Assembly (NCBI GenBank): GCA_016704275.1
Contig: JADJAK010000001.1
Coordinates: 620,001 to 684,000, forward strand
Length of the DNA stretch: 64,000 bases
Direction of reading: 5' to 3'
Origin: Gemmatimonadota bacterium
GTDB lineage: Bacteria > Gemmatimonadota > Gemmatimonadetes > Gemmatimonadales > GWC2-71-9
Shown here in pieces: positions 53,158 through 63,082 of the stretch. The notes beneath the pieces are model-generated. The model worked only from the letters and a program-made list of their open reading frames with translations, was not told the origin of the DNA and ran no database searches. Positions within the stretch are counted from its first letter, which is position 1. Every line of letters begins with the position of its first letter. The translations under genes were made by a program, and so were the position numbers.

Positions 53158-55242
53158 GTGCTGCTCCCCCTGGCCCTTGGTGTCCTGCTGCAGGCCGCGC
53201 CGTTCGCGCCAATGGAGTACCCCGGCGCCGACCCCGCACTCGGCGAGCGGATCCGCACCCTCTGCCCGCTGCCGACCACGCTCAATCGCGCGGCGCTGGT
53301 CGCCAACGAGGAACGCCTCGCGGCACGGGTGCGCGACGCCCGGCGGTCGGTGACCGGTGTGCAGTGGCGCGAGCTCGCCTGCGGCCGCGCCCTGCTGCAG
53401 ATCATCGACGCCCCATCGGCACGGGGCAGTCACCTGATGAGTCCCGGCACGTCGTGGGGCGCCGGGGCGATTGACGGCGCCCTGCGCGCGCTGGCCCTCG
53501 CGCCGGCTGACCGTCCCGCAGGCGAACTCCTGGCGTTGCTGACGACAGCGGACGCCGAGCCGGAGGACTTGCCCCGGTTGGCCGCGCTGATGCGGGCGGC
53601 GGTGGACTCGGGGGTGCGTGCGCCCGTGGTGCTGCGCGCCTGCAGCGACTTCGCCGTCCGGAGCGGTGATGCGGCCAGTACGCATGCCTGTGCCGACACC
53701 GCGCTCGCCGCGGGGCTCGACTCGACCTGGCACCTGCTGCGCCTGACGCGGCAGGCCTTCCGGGAGGGTGACTCGCTCGGCGGGGTGGCGCACTTCATCG
53801 ACGGCGCGGGCGCGGCCCACGACACCCTGGCACAGCTCGACGTCGACTGGCACCTGCAGTGGTTCGTCTCGCCGGCGGAGCGCGCAGCGTGGAGCGAGGT
53901 GGACGACTCCAGCCGAGGCACCTGGGTCCGCGATCGGTTGATCGAGCGCGACGTGCGCGATGGCCGGCCGCCGGGCAGTCGATTGGCGGAACACTTTGCA
54001 CGACTCGAACATGTCGAGAAGAATTTTCGGCTATCGATTCCCTCCGAGTCGCGTTCAGCCTCACGGTCCAAGGCCGGGGTCTTCCAGGGCGTCACCGAGA
54101 CGGGCGAGAGCACCAATGGGACGACCTGGAACGAATACCGCCGGTGGCAGGTGGACTTCGACGATCGCGGCGTGATCTACATGCGCTTCGGGGCGCCGGA
54201 CAAGATCGCGGTGAACACGCCGGCGGCCGGTGCCAGGGCCTACATGACCTGGCGCTATGACATTGATGGCACGCCGATGTTTGTCACGTTTGGCGAAGTC
54301 GATTATGACGGGAGCGCCGGGACGACGACACTCATGACCGGGATCGTCGGCACGTGGCAGTGCGGCCTCGACCAGTGGCGCTGCAGCATGGCCGAACGTG
54401 GAGCGATTCCCCAAGAGCAGGTGCAGCGGCTGCGCGAGGCGGATCGCGAATACATCGGCATTGCCACCACGAAGGACGACAACTCGCCGCCGAGTCAGCG
54501 GCCGATCCATGCGGTGGCGCAGCTGGCACAGCTCTGGGATCCGGTGAGCGAGGAACCACTGGCGGTGATCGCTTACGGCCTGCGCCTGGGCGACCTCAAC
54601 GTGGTGAAGGACAGCGCAGGAAGGGAATCTGCTCGCGTCCTCCTCGCCCTGGCGAGGTGGCATCCGCTCACGGCGGAGTGGAAGGAGGACTCGCTCACGC
54701 GCGAGTTCCTCGTGCCGAAGGCGCGGAGCAGCGAGACGCACCTCACCGGTTTCGCGACGCTGGCCGGCGTCGGTGGCGTCGGAAGCTGGGGGCTGACGGC
54801 CGCCCAGCCGGATCGTCGCTGGGGGCGCGCGTACGGGACCGCCGTTCCGAATCGGGGGGATGCGGTCGCGCTCTCGTCGCTCATCGTCGCGCCGGAGTCG
54901 CGCGGACTCTCTTGGGTGCTCCGGTCGGAACGGATCTATCTCTCGCCCGGCGGCACGATCAAGCGGGGAGAACCGCTGCACCTCTTCTATCAAGTCCGTG
55001 CGCAGGGCGCAATCGCCGCGGCCGGCACCACGATCGAGGTGCGCAGCGTTGCCGAGGGGGCGGAACAGCCGGCGGCGATTCAGGTCTCGTTCACCGGCGA
55101 GCTGCCCGATGGCGTGACCGGCGTCAATCGCATCCTCGACCTCTCGCAACTGAAGCCTGGCCGGTATTCGATGGAAGTGCGAGTCGGCGACAAGACCGGC
55201 GCGTTGCTCGCCCGTCGGACGGTGATCCTCGACCTGGAGTAG
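53158..55242 (+). CDS. GWxTD-domain-like secreted protein
   Basis: A 694-residue protein with a short hydrophobic N-terminus (LLPLALGVLLQAAPF). The middle part FVSPAERAAWSEVDDSSRGTW, then WNEYRRWQVDFDDRGVIYMR and FGAPDKI, matches the GWxTD family. The C-terminal part contains bacterial Ig-like strands (LFYQVRAQGAIAAAGTTIEV, then SQLKPGRYSMEVRV). The start codon is GTG directly after the previous stop. Together with the next gene it makes a pair of related proteins, likely on the envelope. Confidence 0.72.
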   Translation: MLLPLALGVLLQAAPFAPMEYPGADPALGERIRTLCPLPTTLNRAALVANEERLAARVRDARRSVTGVQWRELACGRALLQIIDAPSARGSHLMSPGTSWGAGAIDGALRALALAPADRPAGELLALLTTADAEPEDLPRLAALMRAAVDSGVRAPVVLRACSDFAVRSGDAASTHACADTALAAGLDSTWHLLRLTRQAFREGDSLGGVAHFIDGAGAAHDTLAQLDVDWHLQWFVSPAERAAWSEVDDSSRGTWVRDRLIERDVRDGRPPGSRLAEHFARLEHVEKNFRLSIPSESRSASRSKAGVFQGVTETGESTNGTTWNEYRRWQVDFDDRGVIYMRFGAPDKIAVNTPAAGARAYMTWRYDIDGTPMFVTFGEVDYDGSAGTTTLMTGIVGTWQCGLDQWRCSMAERGAIPQEQVQRLREADREYIGIATTKDDNSPPSQRPIHAVAQLAQLWDPVSEEPLAVIAYGLRLGDLNVVKDSAGRESARVLLALARWHPLTAEWKEDSLTREFLVPKARSSETHLTGFATLAGVGGVGSWGLTAAQPDRRWGRAYGTAVPNRGDAVALSSLIVAPESRGLSWVLRSERIYLSPGGTIKRGEPLHLFYQVRAQGAIAAAGTTIEVRSVAEGAEQPAAIQVSFTGELPDGVTGVNRILDLSQLKPGRYSMEVRVGDKTGALLARRTVILDLE

Positions 55243-55247
55243 CGCCC

Positions 55248-57605
55248 ATGCCCCGCGCCACGTCGTTCCGCCTCGTCACTGCACTCACCGCGGCCCTGGT
55301 CACTGGCGCGTCGGCGCAGCGCCTCGACGCGCCACGCCTCCTCGGCTGGGACTCCATGCTGATCGCCTCCTCGGCTGTCGCCTCGCTGCCTGCGGTGGGC
55401 ACGGCATTGGCGGCGGGTGGGGCGACCGCTGACGTCGCCGAGACGCTGTGGCGAGTGCGGCGCGGCGAGTTGTCGGGCGATCGACGGGAACTCTCGCTGG
55501 CGTTGCGACGCACCACGCTCACCGAGAAGCAGCAGCGCGACGCACCATGGGGCTATTACCTCTCGGCCCGTGCGCTGCTCGCCCTCTGGCGCGCCGGCGC
55601 GCCCCCCGCAGTCAATGAGGGGCAGTTCGAGGGCGAGGCCTACCCCGATGCCATCTGGCGCCATCTGCACGACGCCCTCGAGCGGGCGCCCGATTTTGCT
55701 CCCGCGCGGCGCATGGCGCTCGACCTCCTGCTCGCCGGTGGCGATCGGAGCCTCGGGCGCGATCAACGCAAGGCGCTCGCGGTGCTCACGCAGGCCGCCC
55801 CGCGCGATCCCGACGTCCTCCTGATCTGGGGCCGGGAGCTGCGCCGGAAGGGGCAGCTCGACAGCGCCCTGGTGCGGTTCAGCGAGGCCGAACGCTTCGG
55901 CGGTGATGTCGGACGAGCCCAACTCGAGCGCGCGCGCACGCTCATGGCCCTCGGCCGGCCCTCCGAGGCGGGGGCCGCCTACTGGGCCGGCGTTCAGCGC
56001 GTCACGCCGGCCACCCGCGAGGCCTACCGCTTTGACCTGGCGTGGATCCTCGTCGGCGACACCCTCGCGACCTTCGATGCCGTCCCCGAGGGCGCCGTGG
56101 CCCCGTGGCTTCGGCGCTTCTGGGCCGAACGCGATGCCGCCGCCGCGAATCTCCCCGGCGAGCGCCTCGAGGAACATCTCCGCCGCTGGGTCAAGGCGTT
56201 CCGCGATTATCGCGTCTTCATCCCCGAGCGTCGCACGCAGTTTCGCCGCGTCGAGTACCTCTTCGAGGGCCTCGATCAGTGCATCGGCAGTGACGCCGCG
56301 CTGTACGAAACGTTGGCGCGTATGCAACCGACGCTCTCCGGCGACGTGCGCGCGCTCGAGCCGCTGCTCGATCATCGCGGCCTGATCTACCTGCGCCACG
56401 GCGAACCGATGCGGCGCATTGTCGGCGGCCTTGGGGGAACCGGCGACTCGATCATGCCGCTCGACAGCACCAACTCGTTCTCCTCCTCGAGCCTCTTCCG
56501 CGAACGGCGGCTCAGTACGCGCGCCGAGCTGGAGGACGAGACACGGCTCAAGATGCGACAGAACGAATCGTGGCTCTACTGGTTCGAGGGGGGCTGGCGG
56601 CTGCTGCACTTTCGCGGCAGTGACGCGCTCGGCTCGATGGCGCCGACGACGTTGTCGGGGTACTTGCCGGTCAACGGCTACTTCGGGGAATGGCAGCGGC
56701 GTGGCACGTTGTTGCCCGAGTACGCCGCCGCCGCGGCGCGCATGGCGATCGAGCGCACGATCGTGGAGAAGAGCTGCATCCAGGCCGTCACGCTGGCCAT
56801 CAAGAAGAGTCGGGACGATGCCCACACCGGCACGAGCAGCGATTCCGACACGCCGCTGATCCGTGAGCCGTGGAACGCCGTCCTGCAGAGCTTTGCGGTC
56901 GGCACCACCCGCGACGGCACGGCGCGCGCGCTGGTCACCTTCGCGATTCCACGCGCGCCGCTCGTGGTCGAAACCGCTGCGGATGGCCGGCAGGTCACGC
57001 CGGTGCAGTTCCGGGTCGTGGCGTACGAAGCACAGAGTGGTGCGACGGTCGTGCTGGACACGCTGCGCCAGTTCGTCGCGCCCAGCGGCGCGGCGGCGAA
57101 GGAGAACATCAGCGGGTGGCTCGAACTCCCGCTGACCGCCGGGACGTGGCAGGTGGCCGTGCGGCTCTCGCAGCACGGCGACACCGTCGGGGCCTTCGGC
57201 CTGCAGCGCGGCCTGGTCGTGCCGGAGGCGACGCTCGCGATCAGCGACATCCTCACCGGCGTCGCGAACTCGCCGACCCGCTGGCCCGGCGACGGCGTCG
57301 GCTTCCCCCTGAACACCCTGGGCGTCTGGCCGAAGGGTGGCACCGTCGAGCTGTACTACCAGGTGCACGGGTTGCCGGACGGGACCCCATATCGGACGAC
57401 GCTGGAGGTTCGCCCGATGTCCGGTCGGACGGATCGGATGGTCCGACTGGTGAGCACCGAGCGCGCCACCGGACCGCTGACGCCGATCCGCCGCAGCCTG
57501 GCGCTGGACAAGCTCCCGGCCGGCCGCCACTGGCTCACGGTGACGGTCGAGGAAGGCGGTCGGACGGTCAGCGTGCGCCGGGCGATCGTGGTGATCGAGC
57601 CGTGA
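55248..57605 (+). CDS. GWxTD-domain-like secreted protein with TPR-like N-terminal part
   Basis: A 785-residue exported protein. Signal peptide (LVTALTAALVTGASAQ), helical TPR-like repeats to about residue 270 (WRHLHDALERAPDFAPARRM, VLLIWGRELRRKGQLDSAL), then GWxTD-like features WLRRFWAERDAAAANLPGER and LDHRGLIYLRHGEP, and C-terminal Ig-like strands (VELYYQVHGLPDGTPYRTTL, LDKLPAGRHWLTVTV). The last two segments parallel those in the gene before, so the two are distant paralogs. Starts 5 bases after it. Confidence 0.72.
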   Translation: MPRATSFRLVTALTAALVTGASAQRLDAPRLLGWDSMLIASSAVASLPAVGTALAAGGATADVAETLWRVRRGELSGDRRELSLALRRTTLTEKQQRDAPWGYYLSARALLALWRAGAPPAVNEGQFEGEAYPDAIWRHLHDALERAPDFAPARRMALDLLLAGGDRSLGRDQRKALAVLTQAAPRDPDVLLIWGRELRRKGQLDSALVRFSEAERFGGDVGRAQLERARTLMALGRPSEAGAAYWAGVQRVTPATREAYRFDLAWILVGDTLATFDAVPEGAVAPWLRRFWAERDAAAANLPGERLEEHLRRWVKAFRDYRVFIPERRTQFRRVEYLFEGLDQCIGSDAALYETLARMQPTLSGDVRALEPLLDHRGLIYLRHGEPMRRIVGGLGGTGDSIMPLDSTNSFSSSSLFRERRLSTRAELEDETRLKMRQNESWLYWFEGGWRLLHFRGSDALGSMAPTTLSGYLPVNGYFGEWQRRGTLLPEYAAAAARMAIERTIVEKSCIQAVTLAIKKSRDDAHTGTSSDSDTPLIREPWNAVLQSFAVGTTRDGTARALVTFAIPRAPLVVETAADGRQVTPVQFRVVAYEAQSGATVVLDTLRQFVAPSGAAAKENISGWLELPLTAGTWQVAVRLSQHGDTVGAFGLQRGLVVPEATLAISDILTGVANSPTRWPGDGVGFPLNTLGVWPKGGTVELYYQVHGLPDGTPYRTTLEVRPMSGRTDRMVRLVSTERATGPLTPIRRSLALDKLPAGRHWLTVTVEEGGRTVSVRRAIVVIEP

Positions 57606-57618
57606 CGGCCGCCCGCCG

Positions 57619-57647
57619 TTGACCCGCCCCCGTCGGGTGGACAAGTT
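57619..57647 (+). promoter_or_regulatory. predicted mscS promoter giving a leaderless mRNA
   Basis: TTGACC (57619-57624), a 17-base spacer, CAAGTT (57642-57647). The mscS ATG is 6 bases later, leaving no room for a ribosome binding site. Confidence 0.5.
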
Positions 57648-57653
57648 GCCGGG

Positions 57654-58610
57654 ATGAATCGGCTCGTCCCCACTGTCCTCTTCGACCTGATGGCCTCGGT
57701 CGAGAGCATGCTGTCGCTCTTCGGCATCAAGCTGGAGGAGTTCCGCGCCGCTGGCGTGAAAGTACTGCTCCTCTGGGTGGCGGCCTTCGTCGCGTGGCGC
57801 GTCGTGCTCGTCGTCGCCGACCGCATCGTCCTCGCGGCCGACGATGGCGACGACACCCGCCTGTCGTCACACGAGAAGCGCGCGCAGACGATCGCCGAAC
57901 TGTTGCGAGGCGTGGGCAAGATCGTGATCGTCCTCTTCACGATCGTGCTGACGCTGAACCAGTTTGTCGACATCACGCCGCTGTTGGGCGGCGCCGGCAT
58001 CCTCGCCCTCGCCGTCTCCTTCGGGTCGCAGTCGTTGGTGAAGGACGTGATCAGCGGCTTCTTCATCCTCGTCGAGAATCAGTTCGCCGTCGGCGACGTG
58101 ATCGAAATCGCCGGGAAGACCGGCAGCGTCGAGAAGATGACCTTGCGCGTCGTGATGCTGCGCGACCTCGAGGGCGTCCTGCACATCGTGCCGAATGGCC
58201 AGATCCTGACGGTCAGCAACAAGACCCGCGGTTGGTCGCGCGCCGTGGTCGACATCGGTGTCGCCTATGACGCGGATGTCGATGCGGTGCTCGCGATCCT
58301 TCGTGATGAGGCGAAGCAGTTCGGCGAGGCCGATGCCTGGGTGCCGAAGCTCGACGGGATGCCCGAGGTGGTGGGCGTGCAGTCGCTGGGCGACAACGCC
58401 GTGACGATTCGCGTCCTGCTGCGCACCCAGCCCGGCAACCAGTGGGAGGCGGGGCGGGAATTCCGCCGCCTCGCGAAGATCCGGCTCGACCGCGAGGGGG
58501 TGGAGATCCCGTTCCCGCAGCGGACCGTCCATGTTCGCCATCATGGCGCGGCGCCGGATGATCCGGCGACCCGCGCCGCGATCACCGATGCCGCCGCGGG
58601 GGGCGCGTGA
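57654..58610 (+). CDS. mscS: small-conductance mechanosensitive channel MscS
   Basis: A pressure-release channel of 318 residues. Three N-terminal helices, pore helix GGAGILALAVSFGSQSLVKDVISG near residue 115 and the beta domain with FAVGDVIEIAGKTGSVEKM and HIVPNGQI. The C-terminal alpha/beta domain follows (RTQPGNQWEAGREFRRLAK). It has the standard MscS length plus a short C-terminal tail. Stop overlaps cysS start (GTGA). Confidence 0.93.
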   Translation: MNRLVPTVLFDLMASVESMLSLFGIKLEEFRAAGVKVLLLWVAAFVAWRVVLVVADRIVLAADDGDDTRLSSHEKRAQTIAELLRGVGKIVIVLFTIVLTLNQFVDITPLLGGAGILALAVSFGSQSLVKDVISGFFILVENQFAVGDVIEIAGKTGSVEKMTLRVVMLRDLEGVLHIVPNGQILTVSNKTRGWSRAVVDIGVAYDADVDAVLAILRDEAKQFGEADAWVPKLDGMPEVVGVQSLGDNAVTIRVLLRTQPGNQWEAGREFRRLAKIRLDREGVEIPFPQRTVHVRHHGAAPDDPATRAAITDAAAGGA

Positions 58611-60100
58611 CACTCCGGCTCTACAACACGATGACGCGGTCCGTCGAGGACTTCGTTCCCCTCAAGGCCCCCCACGTCTCGCTCTACACCTGCGGGCCGA
58701 CGGTCTACAACTACGCGCACATCGGCAACTTCCGCACCTTCCTCTTCGAAGATGTGCTGCGCCGGTGGCTCGAGGCCAGCGGCTACGATGTCTTCCACGT
58801 GATGAACCTCACCGACGTCGACGACAAGACGATCCGCGGCGCGGCCGCGGCGGGCGCGTCGCTGGCCGACCATGTGGTCCGCTTCATCGACGCCTTCCGC
58901 GAGGACAGCGGCTACCTGCGCCTCCTGCCGGCGCACGTCTATCCGCGCGCCACCGAATACGTCGCGCCGATGATCGCGTTGGTGGAGTCGCTGCTTGCCA
59001 AGGGCGTCGCCTACAAGGGTGACGACGGCTCGGTGTATTTCGCGATCGGCCGCTATCCCGCCTACGGCAAGCTCTCGCGGCTCGACACGCGCGAACTGCA
59101 GGCCGGCGCCGGTGGTCGCACGCTCGCCGACGAATACGCCAAGGAGGACGCGCGCGACTTCGTCCTCTGGAAGGCGGCGCGCGACGAAGATGAAGCGGTC
59201 GGCGCCGCGTGGGATGCGCCGTTCGGACGCGGTCGTCCGGGCTGGCACCTCGAGTGCTCCGCCATGGCGCTCGACCTGATCGGGAAGCAGCTCGGCACCG
59301 ATGTGCTCGACATCCACGCAGGCGGCATCGACCTCGTCTTCCCGCACCACGAGGATGAGATCGCGCAGAGCTGCGCCCACACGGGGAAGGCGGACTTTGC
59401 GCGTGTCTGGATGCATGGCGAGTTCCTGACGATGGCCGGCACCAAGATGTCGAAGCGCTTCGGCAACATCCTCACGGCCCGCGACCTGCGCGAGGAGAAG
59501 GTCGACGCCGGGACCGTGCGCCTGCTGCTGGCCACGACCCAGTACCGCGCGCCGCTCGACTTCACCGACCAGGCGCTGGATTCGGCGCGCGAGGGGTCGC
59601 GACGCCTCGGCGCACTCGCTGCGCGCATCGCCCAGATTTCGGAGACGGACGGCAGCCCGGCATTCGAGGCGGTCGGCACCACCCTCGCCGCCGACTTCGC
59701 GACGGCCATGAACGACGATCTCAACACCCCGCGGGCGCTGGCTGCGCTGTTCGAGGCTGCTCGGGAAGGGAATCGCCTCCTCGACGCCGGCGAGCAGCCC
59801 GGGCCGGCCTTCCGTGCGGCGTGGGCCAAGGCGACGGACGTGCTGCAGGTGCTTCCGACGCCGGCGGCGGGCTTCCAGCTCCCGGCGACGGGAGCGACCA
59901 GTGCGGAGGACCTCGACGAGGCGGCGCCGGCGGAACCGGCCGCTCAACAGGCATGGGCTTTGGGCTGGGCAGGGCGTCGACTGGTGGCCAAGCAAACCCG
60001 AAACTTTGCCGAAGCCGATCGGATTCGCGGGCTCCTGGCGGAGGCGGGGTGGGATGTCCGCGACAACCGGGACGGGACCGCCGAGGTACAGCGCCGATAA
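58607..60100 (+). CDS. cysS: cysteinyl-tRNA synthetase
   Basis: Charges tRNA-Cys. A 497-residue class I synthetase with the zinc-Cys CGPTVYN (Cys29), HIGN (38-41), the second zinc ligand cluster WHLECSAM and HHEDE, and KMSKR (280-284). The C-terminal helical domain is complete and ends RRLVAKQTRNFAEADRIRGLLAEAGW. Follows mscS by GTGA overlap. Confidence 0.97.
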   Translation: MTLRLYNTMTRSVEDFVPLKAPHVSLYTCGPTVYNYAHIGNFRTFLFEDVLRRWLEASGYDVFHVMNLTDVDDKTIRGAAAAGASLADHVVRFIDAFREDSGYLRLLPAHVYPRATEYVAPMIALVESLLAKGVAYKGDDGSVYFAIGRYPAYGKLSRLDTRELQAGAGGRTLADEYAKEDARDFVLWKAARDEDEAVGAAWDAPFGRGRPGWHLECSAMALDLIGKQLGTDVLDIHAGGIDLVFPHHEDEIAQSCAHTGKADFARVWMHGEFLTMAGTKMSKRFGNILTARDLREEKVDAGTVRLLLATTQYRAPLDFTDQALDSAREGSRRLGALAARIAQISETDGSPAFEAVGTTLAADFATAMNDDLNTPRALAALFEAAREGNRLLDAGEQPGPAFRAAWAKATDVLQVLPTPAAGFQLPATGATSAEDLDEAAPAEPAAQQAWALGWAGRRLVAKQTRNFAEADRIRGLLAEAGWDVRDNRDGTAEVQRR

Positions 60101-60107
60101 GGCCCCG

Positions 60108-60136
60108 TTGACGTTGCTTTCCGAGGCAGGTAAGTT
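60108..60136 (+). promoter_or_regulatory. promoter of the tRNA-tuf operon
   Basis: TTGACG (60108-60113), 17-base spacer, TAAGTT (60131-60136), 34 bases before the first tRNA. A run of seven T (60160-60166) follows the likely start site. Confidence 0.7.
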
Positions 60137-60170
60137 GAGGGTCTGTCGGTCGAACGGCCTTTTTTTGTAG

Positions 60171-60246
60171 GCTGACGTAGCTCAGTTGGTAGAGCACCCG
60201 ATTTGTAATCGGGCGGTCGTGGGTTCGATCCCCTCCGTCAGCTCCA
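60171..60246 (+). tRNA. tRNA-Thr (anticodon TGT)
   Basis: Acceptor GCTGACG pairs with CGTCAGC. Anticodon stem CCCGA with TCGGG around loop TTTGTAA, giving TGT. T-loop TTCGATC present. TCCA follows the acceptor, so CCA is encoded. First of four tRNAs before tuf. Confidence 0.95.
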
Positions 60247-60269
60247 GCGGCGAGGGTAGGGCAGGAGAC

Positions 60270-60353
60270 GGTGGGGTGGCCGAGTGGCTAATGGCAGCAG
60301 ACTGTAAATCTGCCGGGCTACGCCCTACGTAGGTTCGAATCCTACCCCCACCA
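60270..60353 (+). tRNA. tRNA-Tyr (anticodon GTA)
   Basis: Acceptor GGTGGGG pairs with CCCCACC. Anticodon stem GCAGA with TCTGC around CTGTAAA, giving GTA. The long variable arm between 60310 and 60330 is as expected of a class II tRNA-Tyr. CCA is not encoded. Confidence 0.95.
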
Positions 60354-60389
60354 TGTGGTACCGAAGTTGGCGTACGGACACGGCCCGAT

Positions 60390-60462
60390 GCGGGTGTAGC
60401 TCAGTTGGTAGAGCATCAGCCTTCCAAGCTGAGGGTCGCGGGTTCGAGTCCCGTCGCCCGCT
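60390..60462 (+). tRNA. tRNA-Gly (anticodon TCC)
   Basis: Acceptor GCGGGTG pairs with CGCCCGC (one G-T pair). Anticodon stem TCAGC with GCTGA around CTTCCAA, giving TCC. CCA is not encoded. One base separates it from the next tRNA. Confidence 0.95.
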
Positions 60463-60463
60463 T

Positions 60464-60536
60464 GCTCACGTAGCTCAGTCGGTAGAGCACATCCTTGGTA
60501 AGGATGAGGTCACCGGTTCGATCCCGGTCGTGAGCT
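60464..60536 (+). tRNA. tRNA-Thr (anticodon GGT)
   Basis: Acceptor GCTCACG pairs with CGTGAGC. Anticodon stem CATCC with GGATG around TTGGTAA, giving GGT. CCA is not encoded. A hairpin (CGAGCCC with GGGCTCG, about 60549-60566) follows. Confidence 0.95.
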
Positions 60537-60668
60537 CTGAGGGACCGTCGAGCCCGCGAGGGCTCGGTCGGACAACACGGCAGGACGGGGCGTGCCAAGT
60601 GGACGCCCAAGGCACGCCGGGCAGGCGGGGCGAGGTTCCCGCGCCCGGCGCGTCGTGTCAGGGAAAAC

Positions 60669-60748
60669 GGTCATAGGTCGTAGGTCATAGGTCGTAGGCA
60701 ACTCCGACCGGACACGACCTACGACCTACGACATACGACTTACGACCG
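60669..60748. repeat. GGTCGTA / GGTCATA heptamer inverted repeat before tuf
   Basis: Left arm 60669-60696: GGTCATA, GGTCGTA, GGTCATA, GGTCGTA. Right arm 60714-60748: ACGACCT, ACGACCT, ACGACAT, ACGACTT, ACGACCG, complementary in the same 7-base phase. It lies between the tRNA cluster and tuf, 33 bases before the tuf start, so the hairpin would form in the leader of tuf mRNA. Confidence 0.88.
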
Positions 60749-60781
60749 TAGCACTGAACCAGAACTTTCGAGGATCGGGAC

Positions 60782-61986
<1,205 letters not shown>

Positions 61987-62011
61987 CTCCGCCCACGCGG
62001 GCGGATGATCG

Positions 62012-62039
62012 GTAGGGGCGACGCATGCGTCGCCCGTAC
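62012..62039. repeat. 28-base near-perfect palindrome between tuf and secE
   Basis: GGGCGACGCATGCGTCGCCC (62016-62035) is a perfect 20-base palindrome, extended outward by GTA...TAC with one mismatch. A second, looser inverted repeat (GGGCGC 62070-62075 with GCGCCC 62084-62089) follows. Both look like mobile or processing hairpins of the kind dispersed in GC-rich genomes. A third short hairpin (TCCGCCC with GGGCGGA, 61988-62005) is directly after tuf. Confidence 0.8.
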
Positions 62040-62116
62040 GGATGTCCGGGCTGACGGGAATCGATGGAGGGGCGCAGCATACGGCGCCCGCGAGCAGGCC
62101 CAGGCACGGAGTGGAC

Positions 62117-62356
62117 ATGACGGATCAGGACACGCAGGTCGCGACGGTCTCGACGGGGAAGCTGGCCTCGGCACAGGGCTTCCTCCTCGACACCCGCGCC
62201 GAGATGGACAAGGTCAGCTGGCCACCGAAGGACGAGCTCGTCAAGGCGACGCGCGCCGTCCTCATCGGTGCCGCCATCTTCGGCGTCGTGCTCGGTCTGG
62301 TGGACTGGCTGCTCCAGAAGGTGCTCGTCGACGGCGTTGCCGCGCTGGCCCGATGA
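62117..62356 (+). CDS. secE: preprotein translocase subunit SecE
   Basis: A 79-residue membrane protein of the Sec translocon. The amphipathic segment TRAEMDKVSWPPKDELVKAT, with the conserved KVxWPxxxE, is followed by the single membrane helix (AVLIGAAIFGVVLGLVDWLL). GGAG precedes ATG 62117. Overlaps nusG by ATGA. Confidence 0.95.
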   Translation: MTDQDTQVATVSTGKLASAQGFLLDTRAEMDKVSWPPKDELVKATRAVLIGAAIFGVVLGLVDWLLQKVLVDGVAALAR

Positions 62357-62910
62357 GCGACACCGAAGTGACGTATCGCTGGTACGCGATCCAGACGACC
62401 GCGGGCCACGAGAACAAGGTCCGCATGCTGCTCGAGCAGCGCATCAAGGATGACCCGCGGCCCGAAGGGCAGAAGCTGGTCGCCCGGGCGCTGGTGCCGA
62501 CGCAGGAAGTGGTCGAGATCAAGAACGGCAAGAAGGTCACGGTCGAGCGGAAGCTCTATCCGGGCTATGTGATCGTGCAGATGGGGCTGAGCCAGGAAGC
62601 GCAGCACGTCGTGAACTCGATCCAGGGCGTGATCAAGTTCGTCGGGACCGGCAAGGCGCCGTTGGCGCTCCGCGATGACGAAGTGAAGCGGCTCCTCGGC
62701 ATGGCCGAGCCGGAAGCCGAGTCCGCCCCGAAGGAGGAGATTCCGTTCCTCGTCGGCCAGGCGGTCGAGATCACCGAAGGACCGTTCTCGGACTTCTCCG
62801 GCGTCGTCGAGGATGTGCTCGCCGACAAGGGGAAGGTCAAGGTGTCGGTGTCGCTCTTCGGGCGGCCGACGACGGTGGAGCTGGACTACTTGCAGCTTCG
62901 GGGTCACTAG
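62353..62910 (+). CDS. nusG: transcription termination/antitermination protein NusG
   Basis: A 185-residue factor that binds RNA polymerase. The NGN domain is RWYAIQTTAGHENKV to GVIKFVGTGKAP; the C-terminal KOW domain is PFLVGQAVEITEGPFSDFSG to the end. Standard length. Coupled to secE. The heptamer repeat at 62915 begins 4 bases after the stop. Confidence 0.96.
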   Translation: MSDTEVTYRWYAIQTTAGHENKVRMLLEQRIKDDPRPEGQKLVARALVPTQEVVEIKNGKKVTVERKLYPGYVIVQMGLSQEAQHVVNSIQGVIKFVGTGKAPLALRDDEVKRLLGMAEPEAESAPKEEIPFLVGQAVEITEGPFSDFSGVVEDVLADKGKVKVSVSLFGRPTTVELDYLQLRGH

Positions 62911-62914
62911 GAAT

Positions 62915-62950
62915 TATCGATCATCGATGATCGATCATCGATCATCGATA
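62915..62950. repeat. CATCGAT heptamer repeat between nusG and rplK
   Basis: Five 7-base units: TATCGAT, CATCGAT, GATCGAT, CATCGAT, CATCGAT, with a final A. Because ATCGAT is itself a palindrome the array is self-complementary and can fold in several registers. Same heptamer family as at 19778-19824. It separates nusG from rplK, where an attenuating structure could set the ratio of ribosomal proteins. Confidence 0.85.
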
Positions 62951-63082
62951 TGGTGATGCAGGACCGGAGAGATCCTTCTCCCCCGGCGACCGCCCCGGGT
63001 CAATCGGCGGCAGGTCCAGCGATGACCGCTGGTCCGTCATTCGGTGTCCCGCGCAGCCAGCGGGCACCGTTACAGGAGTAAC

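Noticed and set aside
60160..60166. T7 run as terminator of cysS
   Set aside because: No stable stem precedes it; it lies between the tRNA promoter and the first tRNA.
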